NCBI GenBank assembly: GCA_930367215.1
Contig: OV884059.1
Span: 25,630,945-25,694,944, forward strand
DNA: 64,000 bases
DNA from: Pollenia angustigena
Taxonomy: Eukaryota; Arthropoda; Insecta; Diptera; Polleniidae
Direction: 5' to 3'
Shown: positions 45,921 to 58,069 of the stretch, in pieces
Numbering within the stretch: the stretch's first letter is position 1
How the letters are laid out: each line of letters starts with the position of its first letter
Made by a program: the position numbers and the translations under genes
Notes under the pieces: model-generated
What the model saw: only the letters and a program-made list of their open reading frames with translations
Databases searched by the model: none
Told to the model about the DNA's origin: nothing

Positions 45921-47248
45921 TATTTTTAATCTGTTAACAGTACATTTATTATCGTTATTATTTAACAAGAACTTTTTTTTATGTCGTAAGCCACCGACAT
46001 TGTTTAGCGATAAAAATTGTTAATTTTTCATTACAGAATAACTGTTAACGACAATTATCGTAAGCTAACGTATTTTGACTACTTTACGTCAATTTGTTGT
46101 CGTTTAAAATTACGGAATTTCGGTACTGATTGCCCTTTTAAAATGCAAATTAATGCAGTTATAAAATTCTTTCAAGTTAAGCAAAAAGGTCTAAGTCAAA
46201 AACTAGAGTTTTTCGTAATATTAAATTGAAAATTATTGAATTGTTTTATTTGATTGATTTATTCCCTAAAGAGCAAAATATTACAATAAAAAGCCGGTGG
46301 GGCTAGATTTAAGTTGCTGATACCAAACGAAAAAATAAAAAAAAAATTAGTTAAACCAAATCAAAAGCTCAAGATGCATTTTTTTGACTTAACGCCTTTT
46401 TGCCTAATAGCCCATTTACACTACAACAAAATCTACTACTTACGAGATTTCGAGTAAAATCTAGTTATTTTTGATTGGATTTCCCATACAAAACAAAATT
46501 TTCTCGTGGCTAGATTTTGACGAAATCTACTCAGAATCTAGTTGTACTTAAGGTATGTTCAGACCCAACAAATATTTGGCGAATAATTAAATTTTATTAA
46601 AAAGCAAAGCAAAAACAATAATGGCGACTTGTTAAAACTGTTAAAAAAAAATCAAAAATTTTTTTAGAAAATACATACACACAAAAAAAAGACTGTAATC
46701 CCAAAATAAATTGATTTTGATTCAAAAAGAATTTGCATTCGGATTGTGCCCGACAACTTTTTGCATTTGTAGCAACAAGTCTGTTTCTTTTGTCCCAAAG
46801 TGTAAATTCATTGTTCAAATCAGGGATGATAAAGAAAAAAATTTTACTTTTTTGACACTAATTGTACTAAAAATATTTTTTACTAGTTTTATTATTAAAA
46901 TAACAGAAAATGTACGAACATATGAGGGGTATAGACTGCAATGTCCACATTTATAGTTTTCGTAATAAATAGTAAAAACCTCTAGCTCAAAGACTATTCA
47001 TATTTATGTATTGTATATCATGCTATTCAGTAAATAAGAACATGATGAAGGTATGACGCAAGTTTCAACTAAATCGATATAGCGGTTTGCTGGCAATCAT
47101 AACAATAGACGATGCTATTTTATTTGGCTTTTTTAGAGTTGATAGTGAAACAGGGTATTTTTTTTATATTCCACTAACTCCCAATGGAGCATAGGGCGCC
47201 AAAGTTTAACAGGGTATACAAACGTTTAACCCAATAATAAGCCCTTAT
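45921..47248. other. intergenic DNA, no gene recognised
   Basis: Only small open frames without domains are present (46017-46229, 46711-46956). No element boundaries were recognised with confidence. Confidence 0.5.
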
Positions 47249-47673
47249 GCGGCCCATACACGTTGTGCCTGGTCGTACAATTGAGTTGAATAGACCAGTT
47301 GATCGTTCGCAGCACATGCTACAATTTTTTAACCAACTTTTCATTAAGCTTTAAAAAATTATTTTAATAGAGTCAACATGAGTACCGATTTTTTAGCACT
47401 AGTGACGACTAATGAAGTGGAGTAAGAAAAGCAACAAGAAAAGAAAATAAATAATAGTCCGGTACTAAATTGTGCATTGGAATTTCGTATTAGTATTCTA
47501 AAATATTGTTTACTTCGCACTTCGAAAAAAGAAAGAAAACATCGCCATCACACGTTTGAAAGCTCAAATCAAATTGATTTTTTATTCAACCGATGACCAA
47601 CCACACTTCTAACGTAACAAATGGTTGTACTACTTGATCGAATTGTACAAAAAGTCGAAACATGTAGGGTCGC
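47249..47673. mobile_element. possible inverted-repeat element (GCGRCCC ends)
   Basis: The left end GCGGCCCATACACGTT and the right end read inward GCGACCCTACATGTTT agree loosely, and both continue to GTACAATT. No coding sequence and no certain target duplication were found. Confidence 0.4.
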
Positions 47674-49192
47674 ACTATACCCCGTTTCACCATACTTTAA
47701 CAAATCAAGCTTAAAAGTTATCGTTTATTTATAGCAACAAGATTCATTAGACTGTAGTAAATCTATTATCTGAATAAAATTAGATGCAATATTCACAGAA
47801 AGGCGGTTTCTTCGCTTTGTTTTTATCATATTTTGCTACGAAAAAATCATTTCCATATTCGCCGACGAATGTTGTATAGATAGTACGCCTTTGGCAATTC
47901 TTATGATATTTGGAAATTTTTAAATTGTACTAAGTATGTCATTGGAGTACTGCAGAACTTTTGCAATGCAAATAGTACTGAAAAAAGTACAATTGTACTA
48001 ACTTTATCATTCCTGGTTCAAATACAAATTTTTTTACGACAACAGTAATATTATTTGATTAAAAAAATAAATATTTTATGTCATTTCCTGCAAATGTAAA
48101 TCATTTACGTTAACAGCAATTTTCAATGTGCTGTTATTTCAGAGGAAAACCTTTAACGACAAAAGTTATTTTATTTGCAACAAATAATTTTGCTGTTGAA
48201 AAACTTCAAATACCTTCATGTTGTTACGGTAAAAAAACTTTGTTGGAAACTTTCTTGTGACAAAAGGTTTTCTTTTACGCCAACAAGTTTTTGTTTACCC
48301 CAACAGCATAATCGTCAAATGCTCAAATTATTTGGCATCACAATATTTTTTTTTTTTTTGTTTGTACTAGTAAAAAATGAAAAAGACAAATAATGTTGAT
48401 AAAATATATGAATTTGATTACATTTAAATAAAAGGTAATGTAAATTATAAAATGCCTATTTCTTTATAGGTATGTAAGCTAAGTATGTGTTACATAAAAA
48501 ATTTTTAGTCAGCTGATTTTTCTATGTAAACAAAATTCTCGTTAATGCCAAAAAAAAAGTAAAAGTAAAGTTAATTAAATGATTTTTTTATAAGTTACCA
48601 GACTAACAAAGTTTTAAAAAGGGGGTCGTTCACAGTTGGTAACTTTAACAAATTAACAAACTACCGAGTAACAAATTAACAATATCGGTGTGAATACCAC
48701 TAATATCTATTAGATGTTGTTGTAATGTAAACGGCCTATAACGTTAAAGAATTCTTTTTGTCATAGTAAATTACGCAAAATTTTGTGGTTTTCCTTCAGC
48801 CAAATTTATTTTGGACAACTACCTTTAATTTTGGGCTCTATTGAAAAAGCCAGTTTAGTTATTTCCTAACAAAAATTAATTTTGGGCTCTATTGAAAAAG
48901 CCAGTTTAGTTATTTCCTAACAGAAATATGGCAATACCCTTATTAAAGGAAGTTCAATTCTCAGGAAATGTCTTGGTTTTTTTTTAATTAGCTAAGTCAC
49001 ATTTTTGTTCTGGCAACTTTTTAAAATTCTAAGCTTAGACACACTATTGTGTCTAATAACGGTATATTTTAGTGATACCATATTTTATTTTTCTCTTTTT
49101 TTGCAGGTTTTTGTGAAAGTGTTGTTTAAGTAAAGTCAGCAACCAGGAAATGGCAGAAGGTACTTTAAAATTATGTAAACAATATAGGTATG
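47674..49192. other. intergenic DNA with a 51-bp tandem duplication
   Basis: The segment at 48825-48875 is repeated at 48876-48926 with one difference (TTAATTTTGGGCTCTATTGA at each start). Otherwise the region is AT-rich and without a recognised gene. Confidence 0.6.
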
Positions 49193-49194
49193 TA

Positions 49195-50471
49195 AAGGGT
49201 GGTTAAATTTCAAGGGCCGATGTTGATTTTGAATAAAACACAAACTATTTAGGAAATTATTGTAATTTTATTTTATTATGATATATTGGTATTACTCAAT
49301 TATGTATGGAACAAAATATCGGCCAAATGGGCGCCGCGACCACGGCGGCACACCTCCATCCGATGGTCCAAATTTTCGATGACCCTGAGGCATAATGGAG
49401 GTTCTATGCCGTTAATGTGCCGAATTATCTCATCCTTTAGCTCTTGAATTGTTGCTGGCTTATCGACGTACAGCTTTTCTTTCAAATAACCCCAAAGAAA
49501 AAAGTCAAACGGTGATAAATCACATGATCTTGGCGGCCAATTGACATCGCCATTACGTGAGATAACACGGCCATTGAATTTGTTGCGCAAAAGAGCCATT
49601 GTTTCGTTAGCTGTGTGGCAAGTGGCACCGTCCTGCTGAAACCACATATCGTCCACATCCATATCTTCCAATTCGGGCCATAAAAAGTTCGTTATCATCT
49701 CACGATAGCGAACACCATTCACAGTAACTGCCTGATCGGCCTCATTTTGGAAAAAATACGGCCCGATGATGCCGCCAGCCCATAAACCGCACTAAACAGT
49801 CACTCTTTGTGGGTGCATTGGTTTTTCGACAATCACTCTTGGATTCTCATTCGCCCAAATGCGGCAATTCTGTTTATGAAAATGTGCCTCATCACTGAAG
49901 ATGATTTTCTTCGAAAATTGAACAGTGGATGTTGCCATTTCTTGCCACCATTCTGCCCATTCACGACGTTTGGAATGGTCAAGAGGCTTTAGTTCTTGAT
50001 CCAATTGCACCTTGTAAGCGTGTCAATGCAAGTCTTTATGCATAATGTTCATCAACGACGAGCGTGAGAGGTGCAATTGTTGGGCACGACGACGAGTTGA
50101 GGTGGACGGCTCTTCAGCCACACTATCGCGAACAGCAGCAATATTTTCTGCAGTACGAGCTGTACGAGCATGCACTGGTGTTCTCACATCTTCTACAGAC
50201 CCGGTTTGCTCGAATTTACACGATTTTTGCGATTGTACGCACATTTGGACGATCAAATTGACCAAAAAAATCACGAAGTGCACGATATGCATTTTGATTT
50301 GAACGCCCATTTTCATAATAAGTCTGGATAACTTTAACACGTTGTTGAATTGTGTATCTCTCCATGGTTCAAATTGAGTAAGTCTTAAATAGAGAAATGT
50401 CATATAAAATTCGGAAAAAAACTTGGCGTTTAGGTGTGGTTCACATAGGCCCTTACAATTTAACCACCCTT
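49195..50471 (-). mobile_element. full-length rosa-type (DD41D) mariner, inactivated
   Basis: A 1277-bp element with inverted ends AAGGGTGGTTAAATTTCAAG and AAGGGTGGTTAAATTGTAAG, flanked by TA (49193-49194, 50472-50473). It holds one transposase frame on the minus strand with three lesions. Its ends differ from those of the copy at 28156-29088, so they belong to different subfamilies. Confidence 0.88.
49300..50365 (-). pseudogene. rosa-type mariner transposase with frameshift and two nonsense codons
   Basis: The start is the ATG at 50365-50363 (MERYTIQQRVKVIQ, then helix-turn-helix RSNQNAYRALRDFFG), and the end is the stop at 49300. Two bases are missing between 50218 and 50219, shifting the frame inside KIV..KFEQTG. 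TGA at 50025-50023 follows MHKDLH. TAG at 49794-49792 replaces the Trp of the VTVWCGLW motif. The catalytic residues remain: FSDEAHF, FQQDGATCHTA and CDLSPFDFFLWGY, again with 41 residues between the second and third Asp. The length of about 355 codons matches a complete mariner-type transposase. It is related to, but clearly distinct from, the copy at 28268-28981. Confidence 0.88.
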
Positions 50472-50507
50472 TATAAAAATTAAAAATAATGTGCTAAATA
50501 AAAGTAA

Positions 50508-51008
50508 CATGCAGTCTACAACTGACATGAAATGCTTAACTTTAACACTAATATGATGTTAGTGTAAGGTATAGACTCATCATGTTAGAAGTTTTCTCAT
50601 GTTATAACACGGTTGTTAATGCAAATGTAATGCCCGTAATTTCTACAAATAGATATCTAGCTGTGTATAGATATCTATGGTGTAACGAATTTTTCATAAT
50701 TTTAATACGTATGTCTTATCTACTGATTAAACTGTAGTGTATTTTACACCATCCATTTTTGACAGTTAATTCAAAAAATTAATAAAAACACAAATGTTGC
50801 CATATTTTTAAAGAAAATTTAATGGAAAAAACACGTAGGTAAATTTAACGTTGAAATTACCAAACTATGTAGCTTTACCGCACAGGTAAAGATAACTGTT
50901 AGGTACGAACACGATCAGATATCTGTTTGTTGAAATTACGGGCATTATAACAACGCATTTATAACTTCAAGTTATAACAGCAAATCATGTCAGTTGTAGA
51001 CGGGCAGT
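50508..51008. mobile_element. inverted-repeat element containing a second MITE
   Basis: The outer ends share GTCTACAACTGACATGA (left at about 50514, inverse at about 50986-51002). A smaller TA-flanked element occupies 50630-50945. Without it the outer element is about 185 bp. The outer target duplication is not certain. Confidence 0.6.
50630..50945. mobile_element. nested MITE with ATGCCCGTAATTTC ends
   Basis: A 316-bp element with ends ATGCCCGTAATTTC inverted at both sides, continuing ACAAA and AGATATCT. It lies between TA dinucleotides (50628-50629, 50946-50947). There is no ORF. It sits inside the inverted-repeat element at 50508-51008. Confidence 0.72.
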
Positions 51009-51308
51009 AAAGTGTGAAAAATATTTTGATCAAAGTAGGTTTTCAAAACGAAATATTTTAAAAAGAGTAAAATAAAAAAATCCCTAAACTAAAATCTGTA
51101 AAATAAAACAAAAAATAAAAAAATTCAAGATGTCATGCAAAACATCTATATTTCTACTTTATTTCAACATAGTCATATCTCAAAAATCGAAAGTTTGAAG
51201 TTACTTAAGCAAAAGTGTTTATTCATACCTCCTTTATACATATGTATGTATGTAAAAAAACCGTATTAAATCATAAACTGAACCGGAGTTTTAACAAAAT
51301 ATATTTTA

Positions 51309-52050
51309 CTAGCATACACCCGCTACTTCGTTAGCGTCTCCTTTTTCTTCGTGGACATATTTTTATGCCAAAGTTTTTCTAGGTTTAAACTTGTTTAATT
51401 TCTAGCATTTTACCCGCTACTTTAGTATAACCAAAAAGAAAAATGTCAAATTGCACGTATTTCCTTTTTTGGGTACTATATTTTTCCCCCATTAAAGTAT
51501 CAAACATTTCAGTATTGTAGTGGTAGCCCAAAATTTAGTACTTATGAGTCAATGAATGGAGGAAAATGTTTTGTAAAAAAAAAGTACCAACAATAGTTAC
51601 GATTTGCACCCCTTTAATGTTTGAATTTCGAAAAAGTACCAAATTATTATACGTATTTTTTTGATAAGTTTCGAATGTGGTATTAACTTTGTTTTTATGT
51701 TTATTGGTTCAAAAGATGGCAAAAAAGTACTGAAATTCAGATTTTACCCGTTTACTCCCTAATAGGGCCGAATTTCAAAAAAGTTCCAGACATCTGTCTG
51801 CTTATTTTTCTAAAGAACAACGATAAGTATTACCTTTTTTTTGCATCTCTTTTAGTTTTGGAGATATAAGGTTACCGAATTTTCCCGTTTTTACCCCCTA
51901 AACATTCGAATTTCGAAAAATACCGTCTTAGTGGATCGATTTTGGGAGTGACCAATCGCTAGTCCAACTTTCAAGTTTCTAGGGTCAGCGGTTTGGACTG
52001 GGCGATGATGAATGATTCAGTCACTCACGCAACTCTTTTATATATATAGA
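51309..52050 (-). mobile_element. Helitron/Helentron-like element
   Basis: On the minus strand it starts near CTATATATATAAAAGAGTTG, runs through GCGTGAGTGACTGAATC and CGCCCAGTCCAAACC, and ends AACGAAGTAGCGGGTGTATG|CTAG at 51309. The interior from 51450 to 51960 matches the repeat at 16960-17880. There is no replication-initiator gene. Confidence 0.65.
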
Positions 52051-53480
52051 TTAAATCTGTATAGGTATAAAGGTGCATTTTAAAAACTTTAATCGCATTT
52101 TGCCATGTTTATTGCAATAAAGTAGTGATATTACAAATCTACTTACAAACCTACATATACAGCGAAAGACTAAAGTCTACATGCAACCTACTATTTTCGA
52201 TTTCTGGGACTTGGAAACAATAATAAAAAATATTTTTTAGATTACAGTTGAACATCGATTATTCTTGAACTCAATTCTCTAAGCTGCCCAATAAAAAATT
52301 TTATCATTTTGCGAAGCACTAATGGTACATTTAAAAAAATAAGCGCAGAATTATGCGCTACGCAATAAGACATACAGAAATGCAGTAAAGTAAGTGAAAA
52401 AACTCTCAACAACTTTTATAAAAAAAAAATAACATTTCAAGTGCTACGGCATTCCCTTACTAAGAAGCAGGTTTGTAAGGGAGAATACTAAAAAATAACT
52501 GTATCAAAACATTCAGTGTGTTAAGCTGATGATAATGCGCTTCATGTGTCAAAAATGTATTGCTTCAAAGTGGGAACTCGCCATATAAAATTCATGTCTT
52601 CCGTATGCGCAATGGTAAGCGCAACTCCTATGTTTCTCCCTTACAAACCTGCTTCGTTGGAAGCTCCATTTTTTACTGGGTGCTATTGTATTTTGCTTGT
52701 CAAAACAAGTATTTAAATTATTAACATTATATTTAAGTGTTGCGCTTGGAAAAACTATTGAGCTTTTAAATGAAGAACCATCAAGGAATAAATATTTCAG
52801 TGAGAAATCTTTATATAAACTTGCTGTTTGGTCCTGGCGCTGCTCGGGATTTTCTGAATGAAAAAAAAAATTTTAATAATGGAGAATTTTGTTAATAACT
52901 TGACCCTAACGCATTATTTTTGTTTAATAAATACATTTTGTAAATTTCAGCCAAATCGTACCATAAATAAAAAAAAAAATAAATATCACGACAACAGCGC
53001 CACCTTTCGGGATTTAAATTAAGGGAAACCTGGCAACCGATTAAAATAATTTATTGTCTAAGTTTGGTGTTAATCGGTCGAGCGGTTTTTGAGTTTTAGG
53101 AGCACATACACGGCACAAACGTTTTTATATTATAGATATGATCCTTATGTGTGTGTACCTCTTTTTTTTGTCTATCCAGAGCTTTTTGAAGGGCTGAAGG
53201 GCTGAAAATTGGCATGCATATAGTAAAACACCTAGGCCAAATCGTAATGTAGCCGGAATTTGGTTACCGAAAAATAAAGAGGAAAAAGGGGCGTGGCAAA
53301 ATTCAATTTTTGTAAAGTTTTAGCTTATATTAAAGCCCCAACAATGGCACATGCCCTGAAATAGTCGGATCTAAGATTTTTGGTGGATAATTGAGAAGAA
53401 ACGTGGTGTGGCATTTCAGCTAATCTAGAAGCCCCCTAAAGACCAACCATATTATACTGACGTTGGTGCTTACCTAAAAG
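52051..53480. other. mixed repeat remnants
   Basis: A pogo-like tip (TACAGTTGAACATCGATTAT) is seen at about 52243. The duplicated-in-inverse words CTTACAAACCTGCTTCG (about 52640) and AAGCAGGTTTGTAAGGGAGA (about 52465) form an inverted repeat. Helentron-like phrases (CGGTCGAGCGGTTTTTGAG, GGGGCGTGGCAAAATTCAAT) occur at 53070-53310. None has clear boundaries and there is no gene. Confidence 0.45.
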
Positions 53481-53499
53481 TAGTTTTTTTTTTTGATAA

Positions 53500-54371
53500 A
53501 AAAATCTCCGTAAAGAGCAAACAAGGTATGGAGAAATTGCAGAAACTGTAAAATCAAGTCATTCTACAGTAAAACCCATTTTTAGAAACTATAAAACAAA
53601 TTTAAATACTCAAAATCATCTTAGACCTGACCGGGTAAAAAGCTGTCACGACGCGATATTAGCAGTATTCTTAAAAATGTAGATGCGGATCCGAAAATAA
53701 ATTCCCCAAAATTAAAAGGAGTGTCCACTAAAAGCTATCAAAATGGCTTCAAAGGCAGAGTGAAACATAAAAAACGTTTATCTGCTAAAAACCAAAAACT
53801 CCTTCTTGAGTTTTCTGAAACACTAGTTTGGCAACTAGTCTTATTTACTGACGAGAATAATACAATGTTTTTGGAAGCGATTGCCGTGCCAAAGCTTAAA
53901 TAAAATCTAACACAATCTTAAGTCCAAAGAATATTATACCCGCAGTCAAATATGGAGGCGGCAGTGTTATGGATTGGGGGCCATGGTATCAGCTGGATGG
54001 GGTTATTTAGTTTTTACTGAAGGCATAATGGACCGATATTTTTACAAGACCATTTTTGAACATAATTTAAAACCATCGGTTAAGGATTTGGTTATTGAAA
54101 ATAACTGAATTTTCCAGCAAAGAAATGGTTCATAGCATACGGCGCACATTATTCAGAATTGGCTTCTATATTATGCTCGCAGTCAACTCAATTCCCCGTC
54201 ACATTTACCTACCATATGTAAATCTGAAAGAACATATCGGGGATGTTTTAGAGAAATACAGTAAAACAAATATGAAACCAACGGACGTGAAAACTTAAAA
54301 ACTGCTTTAGACAACGCTTGGGCGGAAACAACTTCAGAAGTCACAGAAAATTCAATGCTTTGACGTTCATA
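53500..54371 (+). pseudogene. Tc1-like transposase, heavily decayed
   Basis: Pieces in several frames follow the order of a Tc1-family transposase: a helix-turn-helix (YGEIAETVKSSHSTVKPIFR, from 53527), then after a frameshift KKLSRRDISSILKNV and the basic segment KGRVKHKKRLSAKNQKLL. Next come VLFTDENNTMF with the first catalytic Asp, VKYGGGSVMDWG, GIMDRYFYKTIFEHNLKP and finally FQQRNGS where the family has FQQDN. The second catalytic Asp is therefore lost. Stops occur at 53901 and in the VIENN region near 54105. No terminal repeats were located. Confidence 0.75.
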
Positions 54372-54379
54372 ATGCAATT

Positions 54380-56065
54380 TTTAATTATATTGTTCTTTTT
54401 TTCTGTATGTGGGGTGTTCTGGAAATCGAAAACGCAAGCATTTTGTTTTTAATACACCTTTAATTAAATTTTTGTTATAAAATTCCGTTCAATAGAGAAC
54501 TATTGCGGAATTTCGGTTTCGTTAGTTTTTTCAATAAGCTAAACCGTTTTTGAGTTATGCCATTTTTGAAATTTTTGTATGGGGACCACCCTAATTATTA
54601 AAGATGGAGACTAGGTATGTTCTAAAAAAAATGCTCGGGTAGCAAAAATATCGGGGGTCCGTCATATATTTGACTCCTCTAGGGGCACTCTGGGGCTAGT
54701 TAGGGCGCTGACGGGTAGTTTTATAAAAAATATTATTTAGTATGGGAGCCCCCTTAAGGAGCACAGATAGGCGGTTAGTATGTTTATAATAAATGTAGGG
54801 TAGGAAATATTAGTGGAAGTCAGTCTTACATTTTTCTCCTGTACGAGCGACTCAGGAACAGTGGTAAAGCTTTTTTGGCTTTTGTATCATTTTCCCCTAG
54901 CTTTAATCCCGATGAGGAGCCATTTACCCCCATCCAACACCCCTAATGTTTTGGCTAATGCGTTTTTTACAAACTTCACAAAATTGGGGGTTCTAGCGTA
55001 TCGAAATCTTGCTGCTAAGGATTTCCATATAACACTATTCCACCCCTAAGGTGGCACTAGGGTTTAAAAAACTGCAGTCGAAACAAAAAACTGTCGATGA
55101 AAAAAAAGCAACAGTTTTTTTTGCAAACGATTCCGTCCTCAAATTATGAGAAAGACGAAATATATAACTAGTTGGCTGCTTTTTGTTTTGGGGATAGTCA
55201 TGGTAATTTCTCAATTTTTCTCTTTCCTGTTTTATTTTGTTTTTTTTCATTCATTAAGGCTTACTTACTAAAGGCAAATTCACTTCACTTCACACATTCA
55301 ACTTTAATCGCCATTTTTTATTGTTTTAATATATTTTTCGCTTAAGTGCTGCCAAGTTTATTTTTGATTCGAAATGTTTAATTCAAATCAAATAAATTTG
55401 AATTCCCATGTTAAAATCAAATAATTGAATATGGTTTGAGAATTGGGCTTGACATCAAATAATAAAGTCATTTTATATTTAAAATTTGACTTCGTGTTTG
55501 TTAGGATTGTACATTACGCACATGATACGCTGTTTTTGTTTACCTTTCAACATACTGCGCAACTTATTGAATAGTGTGGAGCCAAACGACAATAGTAATA
55601 TGCGCGTACAACGCATGTAAATATACACTACTGAAAAGTTATTCCAAAAACAAAGATAGAACATATTGTTGTTAAATATTTAATGTATTTGTAAACAAAC
55701 ACATTACAAATAAAAATATAACAATACATACCGTTTATACATACCGTACTACTGTAAATACCTACTCAACGGTGTGTCACACCTATATTTATTCCACTTG
55801 TTGTTGTTTTGTATAACAAGTAAAATACTAGGAACCCATAATAATATTGTAGGTTAGATTTTTAGTGGTATCGGTCTTCGGTTTATAAAAAAATAACAAT
55901 AAATACAAAACAAAAAACAACAATATTGCTAAACAAATAGGGGAAAAAAGTAAACACAAAATAAACAAACGAATGACAAAAACAACAACTCTTTTGCACA
56001 TATTCATTGTGTTAAAGTAATTAGTAGAATATTGTAGAAAATGTGTACATACAATAAAATTCTGT
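54380..56065. other. intergenic DNA, no gene recognised
   Basis: 54400-55060 is less AT-rich (GGGGACCACCC, GGAGCCCCCTTAAGG, CATTTACCCCCATCC) and looks like a repeat of unknown type. The rest is AT-rich with no coding sign. Confidence 0.45.
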
Positions 56066-56400
56066 TCTTTGAAGCAATATTTTTTTGTATAGGGCTATGA
56101 CGAATCTTATATACCCTATCAACATAGTGAGATAAGAACTGAATTTTATATTAATACCGTTCTTTAGATAAATTAATAATTAAATAAATTAATTTTGTGC
56201 CCCGCCCGCTTCTCCGATTCCGCCCACATTTTGTCGGATGTTGTGTATTGACAACCAAGATGCTTGAACCTAATTTCCCTCTTGCCGTTCTCCAGTTATA
56301 CGGAAAAAAATACAATATGGAATTTTATGACAGTCGTGTTTTTGCTCATATCTCAGCCATATATGAACCGATCCCCATCGTTGCTAGAGGTCTTTGGAAA
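56066..56400 (-). repeat. DINE-like repeat fragment, inverted
   Basis: On the minus strand it carries TATCTCAGCCAT-type phrases, TTCTCCAGTTATACGG, ATTTTGTCGGATG..GGCGGAATCGGAGAAGCGGGC and a tail resembling GATAGGGTATATAAGATTCG. These are the same internal order as the complete copies at 24877 and 29831. The open frames at 56197-56532 come from the repeat. Confidence 0.55.
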
Positions 56401-56776
56401 TCCCTACTTTTTAGCAGGAGCCCCCATGACGTCGGAGGCCTTGTGCACGGCCTCGTTAGCCCTTATGGTCAAGCCGGTACTGAATCTATATTAATTGTTC
56501 TAGACCTATCTTTGTCACTTACCGGAAGATAAACAATCAAAGTAAATTCTTAATTTTAACTTGATCTTTGCTTTTTAGCAATCAAAGGTTTTGAAATGCT
56601 AAATTAACTTATTTTTCTTTGGATCCAGATAAAGCGCCGTAATGGCTAGATAATTGAGATGCACACTCATAAAATTATTACAATAACTGATTGTGGGTTA
56701 TTAAATTCGTTTTCCGTACTGTTAAAATTGAATAAAAATATAGTTATTTTACGAAAATTATTATTTTTTAACATTT

Positions 56777-57200
56777 CCCAGCGGTAACTAGAATGAGTAA
56801 AGAGGCCTAATAGAAGGCCTTATTTAGCAGTCACAAGCAGTCAGAAGCCCTTCTCGCCGCATTCCATACTTATTTATTTTTTACACAGGTTGTCATTGGG
56901 CGCAAGGCCTTCCACACTTCCTTTAAAAACAACTTCGATCCCTTCCCAAAGAAGGGAGTAAGCAAGGTCACTTAAAATAAAAAGTAAATAAAACTGAACA
57001 CCTTCCTTTCTCCCTTCTCAAAGAAGGGAGTAGGGAATGTGAACTTAATATTTCAGAAGGTCTTTTAAAAAGAAGTTTATACCTTCTAGAAGGCATACTT
57101 CTGAAGGCAGGATATCATGCGAAGCAAATCTTTTAGAAAGGAGTATAGAGACCTTCAAAAAGGCCTGCCACTTGCGGTCCTTTCCATATTTACCGCTGGG
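56777..57200. mobile_element. MITE with CCCAGCGGTAA ends (copy 1)
   Basis: A 424-bp unit with perfect inverted tips CCCAGCGGTAA / TTACCGCTGGG. The interior is rich in AAGAAGGGAGTA, GAAGGCCTT and AGAAGGCATACTTCTG words. It is non-coding. A shorter copy with a similar interior lies at 62463-62811. The superfamily is unassigned because no matching target duplication was seen. Confidence 0.72.
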
Positions 57201-58069
57201 TTATGTTTGTTATTCAAAAAACAAACTACCAAAAAATAATGTTTTTCCGTATTTATTTTGTTATGTAGTTTGATTTTTGTCGGTTAAAATATATATTTTT
57301 TAAAAGTAAAAACTATTAAATTTTAAGGAATATGATGTTCAATAAATAAAAATGTAGAAATTAATGAAAAAATCATTTGTTTTAAATGAAATGTAAATGA
57401 TCCGTTTTTTTAAATGAATTTTAATTTGCTTAAAATGAATTTTCGTTTGAATTTAACTACATAATATTTTGAGTGCACGTACTAATTTCTATCTGCTTAA
57501 TATTGCTATTGAACATGACTGACAACAACAGGGAAGACAATCCAGGCATCTTTGATTGTAAGTCATGATTTACAGAACTAAAACGTGAATGACCTACATA
57601 TATGCTTCCCTCTCTTAAAAATTTTGCTTAGACACACATAGGGGTTTCTGCCAATCTAGCCGGAAATTAGGCAAAAAATTAAGTCTAGGAAATGTAAAAA
57701 TTTAAGTACGCAGCTCCACAGACCCCAAAATTCTGCATCGTATAATGAGTTTTTAATTCTTTTGCTTAATATTTGTTTTGGGACACTGTTAAAGTCAGGA
57801 AAGTTGAGTAAATTGCATGTGCGTTCATTGACTTTTTACGGTTTTAAGAGGTTTGAAAGACTATATTAACAGCTACTTATAAAAATATTTAGAAAAATTT
57901 TCAGTCAGTCATAAAATGTTTTGGTTGTCTTTTATTTAAATTATTACATCTAAGACTAATATTACCTGTGTGAAAAAAGGTATCTGCGAAGCAGTAAGTA
58001 ACGGTTTTTAACCACCTGTGCAGCTAGAATTCTTCTATTTGAGAGATCATATTACACCTGTCGTATAAG

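Noticed and set aside
51309..52050. A retrotransposon with coding capacity
   Set aside because: No reverse transcriptase or gag motifs occur here or elsewhere in the window; ends and interior fit a non-coding Helitron-like repeat.
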